Below are positions 37,063-46,532 of a DNA stretch of 64,000 nt, one piece after another. The notes under the pieces are model-generated. The model saw nothing but the letters and a program-made list of their open reading frames with translations, searched no databases and was not told the origin of the DNA. Numbering within the stretch: the stretch's first letter is position 1; each line of letters begins with the position of its first letter. The stretch is from Bog-473 sp963828505 (lineage in GTDB: Bacteria > Actinomycetota > Acidimicrobiia > Acidimicrobiales > RAAP-2): contig CAWHFM010000011.1 of assembly GCA_963828505.1 (NCBI GenBank), positions 1 to 64,000 on the forward strand. Reading direction: 5' to 3'. The position numbers and the translations under genes are program-made.

Positions 37063-38007
37063 TCAGGGGTGGACCCCGAGCGCCCGCCGCAGCACCACCC
37101 CGGTCTCCTCCTGGGCGCGGCGCGACACCGCCGCCGTCGTCACCAGCGCCGAGCCGTGAAAGGTCCCGGGGAATTGGTGCAGCTCGACCGAGACGCCCGC
37201 TTGGAGCATCCGGAGCGCATAGGTGATCCCCTCGTCGCGCAGCGGGTCGTTCTCGGCCGTGGACACGTACGCCGGCGGCAGCCCCGACAGGTCCTCGGCG
37301 CGGGCGGGCGCGGCGTGCGCCGGAACGTCGGGCGACCCGGCCAGCTCGCCGAGGTAGGCCGCCCAGCTCTTGACCGCCAGCGGCCGGCTCCACAGCGGGG
37401 TGTCGGTGAAGGCCCGCATGGACGTCGTGTCGAGGCGGTCGTCGAGCTCGGGGATCTGGAGCATCTGGAAGCAGAGGGCCGGTCCGCCCCGGTCGCGCGC
37501 CAACAGCGCGGTCGCCGCGGCCAGCCCGCCGCCCGCGCTGGCGCCTGCCACCGCGACGCGCGACGGATCGACGCCCAGAGCACCCGCCTCGGCGTGCAGC
37601 CACGTCAACGCGGCGTAACAGTCGTGGAGGGCGGCCGGGTACGGGTGCTCCGGCGCCAGGCGGTATTCGACCGAGACCACGACCGCCCCCGCGCCGAGGG
37701 CCATGAGGGCCGAGCCGGCATGCTCGGCCTCCACGCTCCCGATGATGAACCCGCCCCCGTGGATGGTGAGCACCGCCGGCGCGACCGTACCGGGGGCGAC
37801 GCGCGGCCGGTAGACGCGCACGCCGACGTCGGGGTCGCCTTCGAACCCGGGCACGGTGCGATCCTCCACATGGAGCGCTTCGGCTCCGGGCACGTCACGG
37901 CTGAGGTCCGCGATGATCGCCTCGAAGGAGGCGCGGGCCTGCACCGGGTCGTCGAGGTCGAGTACCGGCATGAGGTCGACGACCGCGATCAGTTCCGGGT
38001 CGTACAC
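37063..38007 (-). CDS. Alpha/beta hydrolase of the hormone-sensitive lipase family
   Basis: Protein of 314 residues from GTG (GGGAGG upstream). The oxyanion motif is TIHGGGFIIGSVEAEHAG, the nucleophile Ser sits in VAGASAGGGLAAATALL, the Asp in STAENDPLRDEG and the His in PGTFHGSALVTTA. These define an HSL-family (esterase IV) carboxylesterase. It hydrolyses short- or medium-chain esters in the cytoplasm. Flanked by two SDR genes in an apparent catabolic operon. Confidence 0.9.
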   Translation of the reverse strand: MYDPELIAVVDLMPVLDLDDPVQARASFEAIIADLSRDVPGAEALHVEDRTVPGFEGDPDVGVRVYRPRVAPGTVAPAVLTIHGGGFIIGSVEAEHAGSALMALGAGAVVVSVEYRLAPEHPYPAALHDCYAALTWLHAEAGALGVDPSRVAVAGASAGGGLAAATALLARDRGGPALCFQMLQIPELDDRLDTTSMRAFTDTPLWSRPLAVKSWAAYLGELAGSPDVPAHAAPARAEDLSGLPPAYVSTAENDPLRDEGITYALRMLQAGVSVELHQFPGTFHGSALVTTAAVSRRAQEETGVVLRRALGVHP

Positions 38008-38020
38008 GGCGCCGCCTCCC

Positions 38021-38797
38021 TTACTTCGGCTGCATGCGGATGCCGGCGTCGATGCGGATCGACTCGGCGTTGATGTACGAGTTGGTCAGCAGCTCCACCG
38101 CCAGCGTCGCGAATTCGTCGCCCCGCCCCAGCCGATGGGGGAACAGCACGTCCTGCCCCAGCTTCGACTTGAACGCCTCCGAACCCTCGCCCGCGCCGTA
38201 AATCGGGGTGTCGATCAGGCCGGGCAGGATGGTGTTGACCCTGATCCCCACCACGGCCAGGTCGCGGGCGACGGGCAGGGTCAACCCCACTACTCCACCC
38301 TTGGACGACGAGTACGCGGCCTGCCCGATCTGCCCGTCCTCGGCCGCCACCGACGACGTGTTGACGATGGCGCCGCGGGCGCCGTCCGCGTCGGGCTCGT
38401 TGAGGCTCATTTTGGTCGCGGCCAGGCGGATGCAGTTGAACGTCCCGATCAGGTTGATCTCAATCACCCGACGGTACTGGTCGAGGTTGTGCGCCGATGC
38501 GTAGTCGCCGTCCCTGCCGATCGTCCTCGTGGCCCATCCGATGCCGGCGCAGTTGACCAGCGACTTGAGCGGTGCCATCTCCACGGCGGCGTCGACCGCC
38601 GCCATCACCTGCTCGGGGTCGGTCACGTCGGTGCTGGCGAAGAGCCCGCCGATCTCCTTGGCCAGCGGGGCTCCCTTGTCCTCCTGCAGGTCGGCCACCA
38701 CGACGTGGACGCCCCGCTCGGCCAACAGCCGCGCCGTGGCCTCCCCGAGCCCCGAGGCGCCCCCCGTGACGATCGCCGACGTCCCGTTCAGATCCAT
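38021..38797 (-). CDS. SDR, probable 3-hydroxyacyl-CoA dehydrogenase type 2
   Basis: Protein of 258 residues from MDLNGTSAIVTGGASGLGEA. VNCAGIGWATRTIGRDGDY, VNTSSVAAEDGQIGQAAYSS with SKGGVVGLTLPVARDLA and IRVNTILPGLIDTPI resemble HSD10-type 3-hydroxyacyl-CoA dehydrogenases. It would oxidise a 3-hydroxyacyl-CoA or hydroxysteroid with NAD+. First gene of the four-gene leftward operon; 61 bases downstream of argS. Confidence 0.87.
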   Translation of the reverse strand: MDLNGTSAIVTGGASGLGEATARLLAERGVHVVVADLQEDKGAPLAKEIGGLFASTDVTDPEQVMAAVDAAVEMAPLKSLVNCAGIGWATRTIGRDGDYASAHNLDQYRRVIEINLIGTFNCIRLAATKMSLNEPDADGARGAIVNTSSVAAEDGQIGQAAYSSSKGGVVGLTLPVARDLAVVGIRVNTILPGLIDTPIYGAGEGSEAFKSKLGQDVLFPHRLGRGDEFATLAVELLTNSYINAESIRIDAGIRMQPK

Positions 38798-38858
38798 GAC
38801 CTCTCCGACTCCTCGTGCCTCGGTGCCGAGCAGAGGATAGGGGCTGTCCCGGAACGGG

Positions 38859-40583
38859 TCACATCTGCTCGGGCGCCTCCATCCCGAGCAGCGACAGGCC
38901 CTGTTCGAGCACCCGCGCCGTGAGGTCACACAGCCCGAGCCTCGAGGTGCGCACGGCGGGGTCCTCGACCAGCACGCGGCACGCCTCGTAGAAGGCCGTG
39001 AACGCCGCGGCCAGGTCGAAGAGGTAGGTGCAGAGCTTCGAGGGGCTCGAGGTCTGCGCCATCGACTCCACCGCCTCGCCGAAGTGCAGCAGCTGCAGCG
39101 CCAGCGCTCGCTCCTGGGGTTGGTCCAGCAGGGGCCTCCCGCCGTGGGGAGGCGGGTCGGTCTCGGCCCGGCGGAAGATGGAGCGGATGCGCGCGTGCGC
39201 GTATTGGAGGTAGGGCCCGGTGTCGCCCTCGAAGGCGAGCATGCGGTCCCAGTCGAAGACGTAGTCGCGGTTGCGCTCCGTGGAGAGGTCGGCGTACTTG
39301 ACTGCACCGACGCCGAGCGCCCGCGCCACCGCCGCCTGCCTCTCGGGGGTCAGTTCGCTCTCGCGCTCGTTCAGCGCTTCGGCCGCACGGTCCACGCCCT
39401 CGGAGAGCAGGTCGACGAGGCGATCGGAGCCGTCGCCGCTCCGGCTGGCCAGCTTCTTCCCGTCCGGGCCGAGCACGAGGCCGAAGGCGACGTGCTCGGC
39501 CGCGGTGCCGGCGGGCAGGTACCCGGCCAGCGTGGAGACGGCGAACACCAGGCGCAGGTGCAGCGACTGCTCGGCCCCCACGACGTACACGAGGCGGGTC
39601 GCCCCGAGACGCCCGGTCCGGTCCCGCACGCTGGCCAGGTCGGTGGCCGGGTAGCCGTAGCCCCCGTCGGACTTGCGCACGATGAGCGGCAACGGTTCGC
39701 CGTGGCGGTTCTCGAAGCCGGGGGGGAACACGCACAGCGCACCCTCGTCCTCGACCAGCAGGCCCTTCTGGCGCAGCTCGTCGACCACCACCGGCAGCAG
39801 GGAGTTGTAGAAGCTCTCGCCGACGGTGTCCTCTTCGGTGAGGAGCACCCCGAGCAGGTCGTAGACCTCGCGGGCGTGGCGCATGCTCTCGGCCACGAAG
39901 ATCCGCCACAGGCGCATGGTCTCGGGGTCGCCGGACTGGAGCAGGACGACGCGGCGCCGGCTGCGCTCGGCGAAGTCGGGATCGCGGTCGAACTGCCGCC
40001 GGGCCGCGGCGTAGAAGTGGTTCAGGTCGCGCACGCTGAACGACTCGGCGTCCACGGCCCCACCGGTGTCGAGCAGGTGCTCAATCAGCATGCCGAAGGG
40101 CGTCCCCCAGTCTCCGACGTGGTTCTCGCGGATCACCGTGTGCCCGAGGAAGCCGAGGACGCGGGCGAGCGCGTCGCCGATCAGCGTGGAGCGGAGGTGC
40201 CCGACGTGCATCTCCTTGGCCACGTTGGGCGCCGAGTAGTCGACGACCACCGTCTCGGGACGTGCCGCCGGTGCGACGCCGAGCCTCGCATCCGCCGATT
40301 GGGCCGCCACCAGGCCGGCCACGAAACCGTCCGAAAGCGTGAGGTTGACGAAGCCGGGGCCGCTCACCTCGACCACCGAGCACACGTCGCCGAGCGAGGC
40401 CGCCGCCACGACTTCCTCGGCCACCTCACGCGGCGGGCGGCCCACCTCTTTGGCCAGGGCCAGCGCCCCGTTGGCCTGGAAGTCGGCTCGGTCGGAGACC
40501 CGCAGCACGGGATCCGCGCCGGGCCGCACCGTGTCGAAGGCGCTCTGCAGCCGCTCGAGCAGCACGCTGGAGGCGTCGGGCAT
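38859..40583 (-). CDS. argS: Arginyl-tRNA synthetase
   Basis: Protein of 574 residues. The N-terminal additional domain is followed by the class I HIGH region VDYSAPNVAKEMHVGHLRST near 115, the Arg-site helix ENHVGDWGTPFGMLIEHLLD, and LGPDGKKLASRSGD in place of KMSKS. The C-terminal DALR anticodon-binding domain (FAHARIRSI-like YAHARIRSIFRRAE, then ATSSPSK-like region) completes a normal-length enzyme. It charges tRNA-Arg. This is the main housekeeping gene here along with aconitase. Confidence 0.95.
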   Translation of the reverse strand: MPDASSVLLERLQSAFDTVRPGADPVLRVSDRADFQANGALALAKEVGRPPREVAEEVVAAASLGDVCSVVEVSGPGFVNLTLSDGFVAGLVAAQSADARLGVAPAARPETVVVDYSAPNVAKEMHVGHLRSTLIGDALARVLGFLGHTVIRENHVGDWGTPFGMLIEHLLDTGGAVDAESFSVRDLNHFYAAARRQFDRDPDFAERSRRRVVLLQSGDPETMRLWRIFVAESMRHAREVYDLLGVLLTEEDTVGESFYNSLLPVVVDELRQKGLLVEDEGALCVFPPGFENRHGEPLPLIVRKSDGGYGYPATDLASVRDRTGRLGATRLVYVVGAEQSLHLRLVFAVSTLAGYLPAGTAAEHVAFGLVLGPDGKKLASRSGDGSDRLVDLLSEGVDRAAEALNERESELTPERQAAVARALGVGAVKYADLSTERNRDYVFDWDRMLAFEGDTGPYLQYAHARIRSIFRRAETDPPPHGGRPLLDQPQERALALQLLHFGEAVESMAQTSSPSKLCTYLFDLAAAFTAFYEACRVLVEDPAVRTSRLGLCDLTARVLEQGLSLLGMEAPEQM

Positions 40584-40633
40584 GGGTCATTCTCGCATGC
40601 CTGCGCCCGCGCCCCTCCCCCAGCGGGTGCGGC

Positions 40634-41737
40634 TCAGTCGGGGGGCGCCCCCATGGCGCCGTCCATCAACCCGTAGCGCCGGAATGGCCCGAAGAACCCG
40701 TGCTCGAGCAGCCCGTAGCCGACGTTGCCGTCGTAGGAGAACTCGGCCAGGTGGTCGACGATGCCGTACTGCGCCATCGGCTTGATCTCGTCGACGTCGA
40801 GCACCAGGCCCTGCGTCACGGGCTCCGGGCCGTGGTACATGCCGTGCCGCCAGTCGGCGTCCATGCCGTAGCCCGTGCCCACCGAGACGAAGTTGGCCAG
40901 GATGGGACGGCAGGTCACCTCCAGGCCGGCCTCGGGGAAGCGGACCACGGAGCGGTCGATGATCCGCGTGCCCGGGACGACGTGATGCTCGTGCTCGGCG
41001 CGGCCGAGGTCGTCCACGCCGCGGGCCGGATCGGACCACACGCGTTCGGACTGCACGAGCGGGCGCTCGCCGTCGTCGCGCTCGTGGCAGATGTACATGA
41101 GGGCGTGGTCGTCGAACTGCATGGGGAAGTAGTTCCACATGCCCCCGAGGACGAGCTCTCCCTGGCGGATGCCGTCGGCCTCGGGCTCGCCGACCGGTCG
41201 CACCCCCCAGGAGCGGTCACGCGTCCCCCAGCAGCGGTCGGGCGTGACGGCGAGGTCCGCCCCACCGACCGAGAGCGTCCCGTTCCAGCGTCCCGTTTGG
41301 GCCAGCCGCTGGGTGTCGAAGACGAGCCGGCCCTTGGAACGCAGGGACTGCCGCGGTTCCTCGACCGCGGGGATGTGCCCCTCCCACGTCACGTCCATGG
41401 CCACGGAATCCTCGGTCGGCTCGACCACGAAGCGCAGCCGGCGCAGCGGCTCGAGCACCTCGACCCGGAAGGGGCCGACCGAGGTGTCGGCCCGGTCGAC
41501 GAGGGGGGCCGACGAGCGCACGACGTGTTGCGACCCACCCCGGCGGACGTCGATGAAGGCGTCGACCACGCCGAGGTTCGGGTACTGGCCGAACCCGAAG
41601 ATGGCGAACCAGTCGTCGTCGCACGGGTGCATGTTGAAGTAGTAGCGGTCGTAGAAGTTGCGGTCGCTCGTGGCCGGGTGGGCGATGAGCTCGGAGGCCT
41701 GGTGGACGGGGTAGTCGTCCCACGAGGAGAGTCCCAT
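40634..41737 (-). CDS. Uncharacterised conserved protein, AttH/calycin-like beta fold
   Basis: Protein of about 367 residues from MGLSSWDDYPVHQASELIAH. It is soluble, beta-rich and Trp-rich, with FAIFGFGQYPNLGVVDAFID, RSWGVRPVGEPEADGI and GMWNYFPMQFDDHALMYICH. This pattern fits the two-domain lipocalin-like (AttH-like) proteins common in actinobacterial lipid and steroid clusters, but no function is established. It lies two bases after the FmdB gene and is probably co-transcribed with it. No signal peptide. Confidence 0.65.
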   Translation of the reverse strand: MGLSSWDDYPVHQASELIAHPATSDRNFYDRYYFNMHPCDDDWFAIFGFGQYPNLGVVDAFIDVRRGGSQHVVRSSAPLVDRADTSVGPFRVEVLEPLRRLRFVVEPTEDSVAMDVTWEGHIPAVEEPRQSLRSKGRLVFDTQRLAQTGRWNGTLSVGGADLAVTPDRCWGTRDRSWGVRPVGEPEADGIRQGELVLGGMWNYFPMQFDDHALMYICHERDDGERPLVQSERVWSDPARGVDDLGRAEHEHHVVPGTRIIDRSVVRFPEAGLEVTCRPILANFVSVGTGYGMDADWRHGMYHGPEPVTQGLVLDVDEIKPMAQYGIVDHLAEFSYDGNVGYGLLEHGFFGPFRRYGLMDGAMGAPPD

Positions 41738-41739
41738 GT

Positions 41740-41961
41740 TCAGCAGCAGGCGCAGCCGGCGCCGCACCCGCCGGCCACCGGGGCACCGCACGCGCCGCCG
41801 GCCGGCGCCGCGGCCGAGCCTGTCGTGGCGAACACCGGGAGCAGCCGCTGCGCCCCGACGTGCCCGGCGGGGCAGACCGCCGGGGCGTCGGCCTCCGCCA
41901 TGGAGCGGCGGTGGTCGAAGACGGTCTGGCAGGTGGAGCAGCGGAACTCGTAGTACGGCAT
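41740..41961 (-). CDS. FmdB-type small zinc-ribbon protein
   Basis: Protein of 73 residues. MPYYEFRCSTCQTVFDHRRS matches the FmdB regulatory-protein family; the first Cys pair is CSTC, and the second metal half-site is degenerate (CPAGH). The tail is Gly/Ala/Cys-rich (GGCGAGCACC). Suggested as a small transcriptional or accessory factor; function unproven. First gene of a short operon with the AttH-like gene. Confidence 0.82.
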   Translation of the reverse strand: MPYYEFRCSTCQTVFDHRRSMAEADAPAVCPAGHVGAQRLLPVFATTGSAAAPAGGACGAPVAGGCGAGCACC

Positions 41962-42008
41962 CGGGGGCGAAGCCTAACGACCCGAGGGTCCCGCCGTCCC
42001 GCTTCTCG

Positions 42009-43451
42009 TCACGGCTGGGCGAAGGCGTAAATGCCGACGCCGTTGTACGTCGCCGAGTCGAGCGGCAGGAACGGCCCGTCGAGCGCCACCGACAGGTAGC
42101 CGTCCCGCCCCGGTCCGGAGTCGCCCGCCACCGTCATGATGGCCCCGTCGGGCCAGATCTCGGTGACGATCCCGACGTGCACCGAGGTGGCCGTGCTCTG
42201 GGGCCCGCTCCCGTAGAGGACGGCGTCGCCGACGGCCGGGGTGGCCCATGGCGGCAGCACCGCGCCGTAGGCGGCGGCCCACCCGAAGATGTCCCCCGTG
42301 AAGGCGTAGCGCGGGATGGGGATGCCCGCCGCCTCCCACGCCCAGGTGGCGAAGAGCGCGCACCATTCCTCGCAGGGTCCGTACGGGTTGCACCAAGGCC
42401 CCTCCCCCGCGTCGGGGTCCGGCTGAATCTGCGAGGAGACCGCGGCGGCGATCGAACCGGACTGGGGCAGCATCTGCTCCGGGGAATTGGTGGTGAAGCT
42501 GTAGTTCCAGGCCTGGGGATCGAGCAGCCAGTAGCCGTTGCCGTGGTTGTTGCCGACGATGGCCGAGATCTGCGTCGCCGTCGGGTCGAGCGACAGGCCA
42601 CCGTACGACTGGGCGTCGCCGAAGGCGAGCACGACGCCGTTCGAGGTCGCCATCAGGTAGCCGCGGCCGTCGGGAGAGGCGACCATGCCGACGACCGGAT
42701 CGGGCAGGTTGTCGCTCCCGGCCGAGCCCCAGAAGCGGGCGTCGCCGAACGAGAAGATGCCACCGTCGGCGGCGACCAGCCAGTAGCCCCGGCCGTCGGG
42801 GGTCGGGGCCATGCCGACGATGGGCTCGTTGAGCGAGATGCCCCCGGTGCTGCCGTAGAAGCCGGCGTCGCCGAAGGAGAAGATGCCACCGTCGGCCGCG
42901 ACCAGCCAGTAGCCCCGGCCGTCGGGGGTGGCGGCCATGCCGACGACGGGCTGGTTCAGCGACTGCCCGGGCTGGAGGATCCCGGGCACGGATCCGTAGA
43001 ACCCGGCGTCGCCGAAGCAGAACACACCCCCGTCGAGGGCGCCGAGCCAGTACCCGCCGCCATCCTTCGTCGTCGCCATCGCCACGATCGGCCCGTTGAG
43101 GGCCAGGTTGCCGACCGAGCCGGCGAAACGGGCGTCACCGAAGGCGAACACGCCACCGTCCGCGCTGGCCAGCAGATACCCGCCTCCGTCCGGTGTCGCC
43201 GCGCCGGCGAACACCGGTGAGTTCAGCGGGTCCGGCATTTCGGGAGTGGGGACGTGGACGTTGCCGAAGCCGATCATGCCCCCGTCGGTGTACGTGTAGC
43301 TCCGTGCGTGGTCGTGGGCGTGGTCGTGGGCACCGCGATGGGCGCGGGATCGAGCCGCGGCGCCCGCCGAGCCTGCCGGTCCCGCCGCGAGCACGAGCAG
43401 CAGCATCGTCAGCGCGGCCGCCACCACCGTGCGCACGGGGCCCGCTCTCAT
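42009..43451 (-). CDS. Secreted GYWLVAADGG-repeat protein with CHAP-like C-terminus
   Basis: Protein of about 480 residues from MRAGPVRTVVAAALTMLLLV, a signal peptide. A His-rich linker precedes about six repeats such as GYWLVAADGGIFSFGDAGFY, the same family as the 29.5-33.8 kb proteins. The C-terminus resembles a CHAP/NlpC-type amidase: the nucleophile candidate is in CEEWCALFATWAWEAAGIPI, and the His in VHVGIVTEIWPDGAI. It could cleave peptidoglycan while the repeats bind the wall, which is inference. Divergent from aconitase. Confidence 0.82.
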   Translation of the reverse strand: MRAGPVRTVVAAALTMLLLVLAAGPAGSAGAAARSRAHRGAHDHAHDHARSYTYTDGGMIGFGNVHVPTPEMPDPLNSPVFAGAATPDGGGYLLASADGGVFAFGDARFAGSVGNLALNGPIVAMATTKDGGGYWLGALDGGVFCFGDAGFYGSVPGILQPGQSLNQPVVGMAATPDGRGYWLVAADGGIFSFGDAGFYGSTGGISLNEPIVGMAPTPDGRGYWLVAADGGIFSFGDARFWGSAGSDNLPDPVVGMVASPDGRGYLMATSNGVVLAFGDAQSYGGLSLDPTATQISAIVGNNHGNGYWLLDPQAWNYSFTTNSPEQMLPQSGSIAAAVSSQIQPDPDAGEGPWCNPYGPCEEWCALFATWAWEAAGIPIPRYAFTGDIFGWAAAYGAVLPPWATPAVGDAVLYGSGPQSTATSVHVGIVTEIWPDGAIMTVAGDSGPGRDGYLSVALDGPFLPLDSATYNGVGIYAFAQP

Positions 43452-43591
43452 CACCCCCGGACGTCCGGCCACGGCTCCATCATTCACCCCCGGGCGCCGA
43501 GCCCGCCTCCCCCGCCCGTTGCACCCGTGACCACCTGCTCCTCGAGCGGCGCCGTTCGCCACCGCGCCCGGACCCACGGCAGAATGAGTCG

Positions 43592-46312
43592 ATGAGCCCC
43601 GACTCCCCGTTCGCCGCGCACCCGGACACGTTCAACGCCCGGACCGACCTCGCCGTCGGTGGCCGCACCTACGAGATCTTCAGCCTGAACGCCCCCGCGC
43701 TCACCGAGCGCCACGATGTGGCGCGGCTGCCCTACTCCATCAAGGTCCTGCTTGAGAACCTGCTGCGCCACGAGAACGGACCGCACGTCACCGCGGACGA
43801 CATCGTCGCCGTCGCGTCGTGGGGCGCCAATCCCGAGGGGCACGGGCAGGCCGCGGGCGACGCCGCGCACGAGATCGCGTTCACGCCCGAGCGCGTGCTC
43901 ATGCAGGACTTCACCGGCGTGCCCGCCGTCGTCGACCTCGCCGCCATGCGCGACGCGCTGGCCCGCCTGGGCGGCAACCCGTCGCAGGTCAACCCCCTCG
44001 TCCCGGTGGAGCTCGTCATCGACCACTCGGTCATCATCGAGCGCTCGGGGGACGCCGCCGCCTACGACCAGAACGTCTCGGTCGAGTACGCCCGCAACCT
44101 CGAGCGCTACACCCTGCTGCGCTGGTCCCAGGGCGCGTTCGACGGCTTCCGGCTCGTGCCGCCCGGGACGGGCATCTGCCACCAGGTCAACCTCGAGTAC
44201 CTCTCGCGCCTGGTGTTCGCCACCGAGGACGGGCGGGCTTTCTGCGACACCCTCGTCGGTACCGACTCGCACACCGTCATGGTCAACGGCCTGGGCGTGC
44301 TCGGCTGGGGCGTGGGCGGGATCGAGGCCGAGGCGGCGATGCTCGGGCAGCCCCTGTCGATGCTCCTGCCGCCCGTGGTCGGCCTGCGCATCTCGGGCGA
44401 GACCAAACCCGGGATCACCGCCACCGACGTCGTGCTGACCGTGACCGAGCTGTTGCGCGACCACGGCGTGGTCGGTGCCTTCGTCGAGTGCTACGGCCCC
44501 GGCGTCGCCGCCCTCCCGCTGGAGACGAGGGCCACCATCGGCAACATGAGCCCCGAGTACGGCGCCACCTGCACCATGTTCCCGATCGACCAGGTGACGC
44601 TCGACTACCTGCGCTTCACCGGCCGCGACGCGCAGCACCTCGATCTGGTGGAGGCCTACGCCCGCGCCCAGGGCCTCTGGCACGACCCCGCCGCACCCGA
44701 GCCCGTGTACTCCGAGTACGCCGCCTTGGACCTCGGCGACGTCGAGCCGTCGCTCGCCGGCCCGTCGCGACCCCAGGACCGCGTCCCGCTCGCCACGTCG
44801 CGCCAGTCGTTCCGCGCCGCCCTCGACCACACGCCGCGCACGGCGCCGTCCGAGCCGGCCGCGGCGCCCCACCACCAGATGCAGGACGGGGACGTCGTCA
44901 TCTCCGCCATCACCTCGTGCACGAACACCTCGAATCCGCAGGTCATGGTTTGCGCCGGCCTGCTGGCCCAGAAGGCGGTCGAGCGGGGGCTGCGGTCCAA
45001 GCCTTGGGTCAAGACCTCGCTGGCCCCCGGGTCGCGCGTCGTGATCGACTACCTGCACCGCGCCGGCCTCATGGAGCCGCTCGAGCAGCTCGGCTTCTAC
45101 CTGGTCGGGTACGGCTGCACCACGTGCATCGGCAACTCCGGCCCCCTGCTGAATGGAGTGACCGAGGCCGTGCGCCAGGGCGACCTGGCCGTTGCCGCCG
45201 TGCTCTCGGGCAACCGCAACTTCGAAGGCCGCATCCACCCCGACGTGCGCATGAACTATCTGGCCTCCCCGCCGCTCGTCGTCGCTTACGCCCTGGCCGG
45301 GACGATGGACGCCGACCTCACGACCGAGCCCATCGGCCACGACCCCGACGGGAACCCGATCCTCCTCTCCGAGATCTGGCCCTCCATGGAGGAGGTGAGC
45401 TCGACCATCCGCGAATCGCTCACCTCCGACATGTTCCGCTCGCGCTACTCCTCGGTGTTCGACGGCGACGAGTACTGGCAGAGCGTGCCGACCGAGGGCG
45501 GGGAGACGTACGCCTGGCAGGACGCCTCCACCTACGTGAAGAACCCGCCGTTCTTCGAGGGAATGACGATGACGCCCGAACCGGTGACCGATGTCGTCGA
45601 GGCGCGGGTGTTGGTGATGGTGGGCGACAGCCTCACCACCGACCACATCTCACCGGCTGGCTCCATCGGCCCCGCGACACCGGCGGGGCGCTACCTGAGC
45701 GACCACGGAGTGACGAGGGAGGACTTCAACTCCTACGGGGCGCGACGCGGCAATCACGAGGTGATGATGCGGGGTACCTTCGCCAACGTTCGGCTGCGCA
45801 ACCGGCTGGCCCCGGGGACCGAGGGCGGTGTGACCCTGCACCTGCCCGAGGGGACCGAGACCTCCGTCTACGAGGCGGCCATGCGCTACGCCGACGAAGG
45901 GGTGCCCCTGATCGTGCTGGCCGGCCGCGAGTACGGAACGGGGTCGAGCCGTGACTGGGCGGCCAAGGGGACGGCGCTCCTCGGCGTGCGCGCCGCCATC
46001 GCCCAGAGCTTCGAGCGCATCCACCGCTCCAACCTCATCGGCATGGGCGTGCTGCCGCTGCAGTTCTACAAAGGGGACTCGGTCGAGGGCCTGGGGCTCT
46101 CGGGCCACGAGCGCTTCACCATCGTGGGCCTCGACGCGCTGAACCGGGGCGAGCTGCCCAAGGAGCTCACCGTCACCGCCGTGTCGGACGACGACTCGGT
46201 CACCGAGTTCCGCGTGGTCGTGCGCATCGACACCCCGATGGAGGCCGCGTACTACCGCCACGGCGGGATCCTCCATTACGTGCTGCGCCAGATGGTGGGA
46301 GCGAGCTCGTAG
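43592..46312 (+). CDS. acnA: Aconitate hydratase A
   Basis: Protein of 906 residues, the expected length for the AcnA/IRP1 type. The [4Fe-4S] ligands lie in ISAITSCTNTSNPQ and GCTTCIGNSGPLL, substrate-binding segments in VGTDSHTVMVNGLGVLGWGV and REYGTGSSRDWAAKG, and VGDSLTTDHISPAGSI marks the C-terminal domain. It interconverts citrate and isocitrate in the TCA cycle. The longer upstream frame is antisense to the CHAP-like gene. A ~240-bp copy of its C-terminal region lies 3.8 kb downstream. Confidence 0.96.
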   Translation: MSPDSPFAAHPDTFNARTDLAVGGRTYEIFSLNAPALTERHDVARLPYSIKVLLENLLRHENGPHVTADDIVAVASWGANPEGHGQAAGDAAHEIAFTPERVLMQDFTGVPAVVDLAAMRDALARLGGNPSQVNPLVPVELVIDHSVIIERSGDAAAYDQNVSVEYARNLERYTLLRWSQGAFDGFRLVPPGTGICHQVNLEYLSRLVFATEDGRAFCDTLVGTDSHTVMVNGLGVLGWGVGGIEAEAAMLGQPLSMLLPPVVGLRISGETKPGITATDVVLTVTELLRDHGVVGAFVECYGPGVAALPLETRATIGNMSPEYGATCTMFPIDQVTLDYLRFTGRDAQHLDLVEAYARAQGLWHDPAAPEPVYSEYAALDLGDVEPSLAGPSRPQDRVPLATSRQSFRAALDHTPRTAPSEPAAAPHHQMQDGDVVISAITSCTNTSNPQVMVCAGLLAQKAVERGLRSKPWVKTSLAPGSRVVIDYLHRAGLMEPLEQLGFYLVGYGCTTCIGNSGPLLNGVTEAVRQGDLAVAAVLSGNRNFEGRIHPDVRMNYLASPPLVVAYALAGTMDADLTTEPIGHDPDGNPILLSEIWPSMEEVSSTIRESLTSDMFRSRYSSVFDGDEYWQSVPTEGGETYAWQDASTYVKNPPFFEGMTMTPEPVTDVVEARVLVMVGDSLTTDHISPAGSIGPATPAGRYLSDHGVTREDFNSYGARRGNHEVMMRGTFANVRLRNRLAPGTEGGVTLHLPEGTETSVYEAAMRYADEGVPLIVLAGREYGTGSSRDWAAKGTALLGVRAAIAQSFERIHRSNLIGMGVLPLQFYKGDSVEGLGLSGHERFTIVGLDALNRGELPKELTVTAVSDDDSVTEFRVVVRIDTPMEAAYYRHGGILHYVLRQMVGASS

Positions 46313-46532
46313 CCCTCAGGCTCGCGTTCGAGACGCCATACCTCCAAGGGTTTGAGTTACGAGCCTCGGGCACGTGCTCGACCTCTCTACTCGGGCGCAG
46401 CCGATCCTTCCCCTACCCTCCACCTCCCGCTATCGGGCGTAGCCAGGGGGCAATCGAGCATTGAAGCGCCAGCGTCACATCGCTAGTGTTCAAACGGCGG
46501 TAGCTTCGCTTTCTAGGAGGAAGGCGGTTCAA

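Noticed and set aside
46312..46371. Inverted GCCCTCAGGCTCG / CGAGCCTCGGGC after acnA
   Set aside because: The arms are imperfect and the loop is about 35 bases, so a terminator is possible but not well supported.
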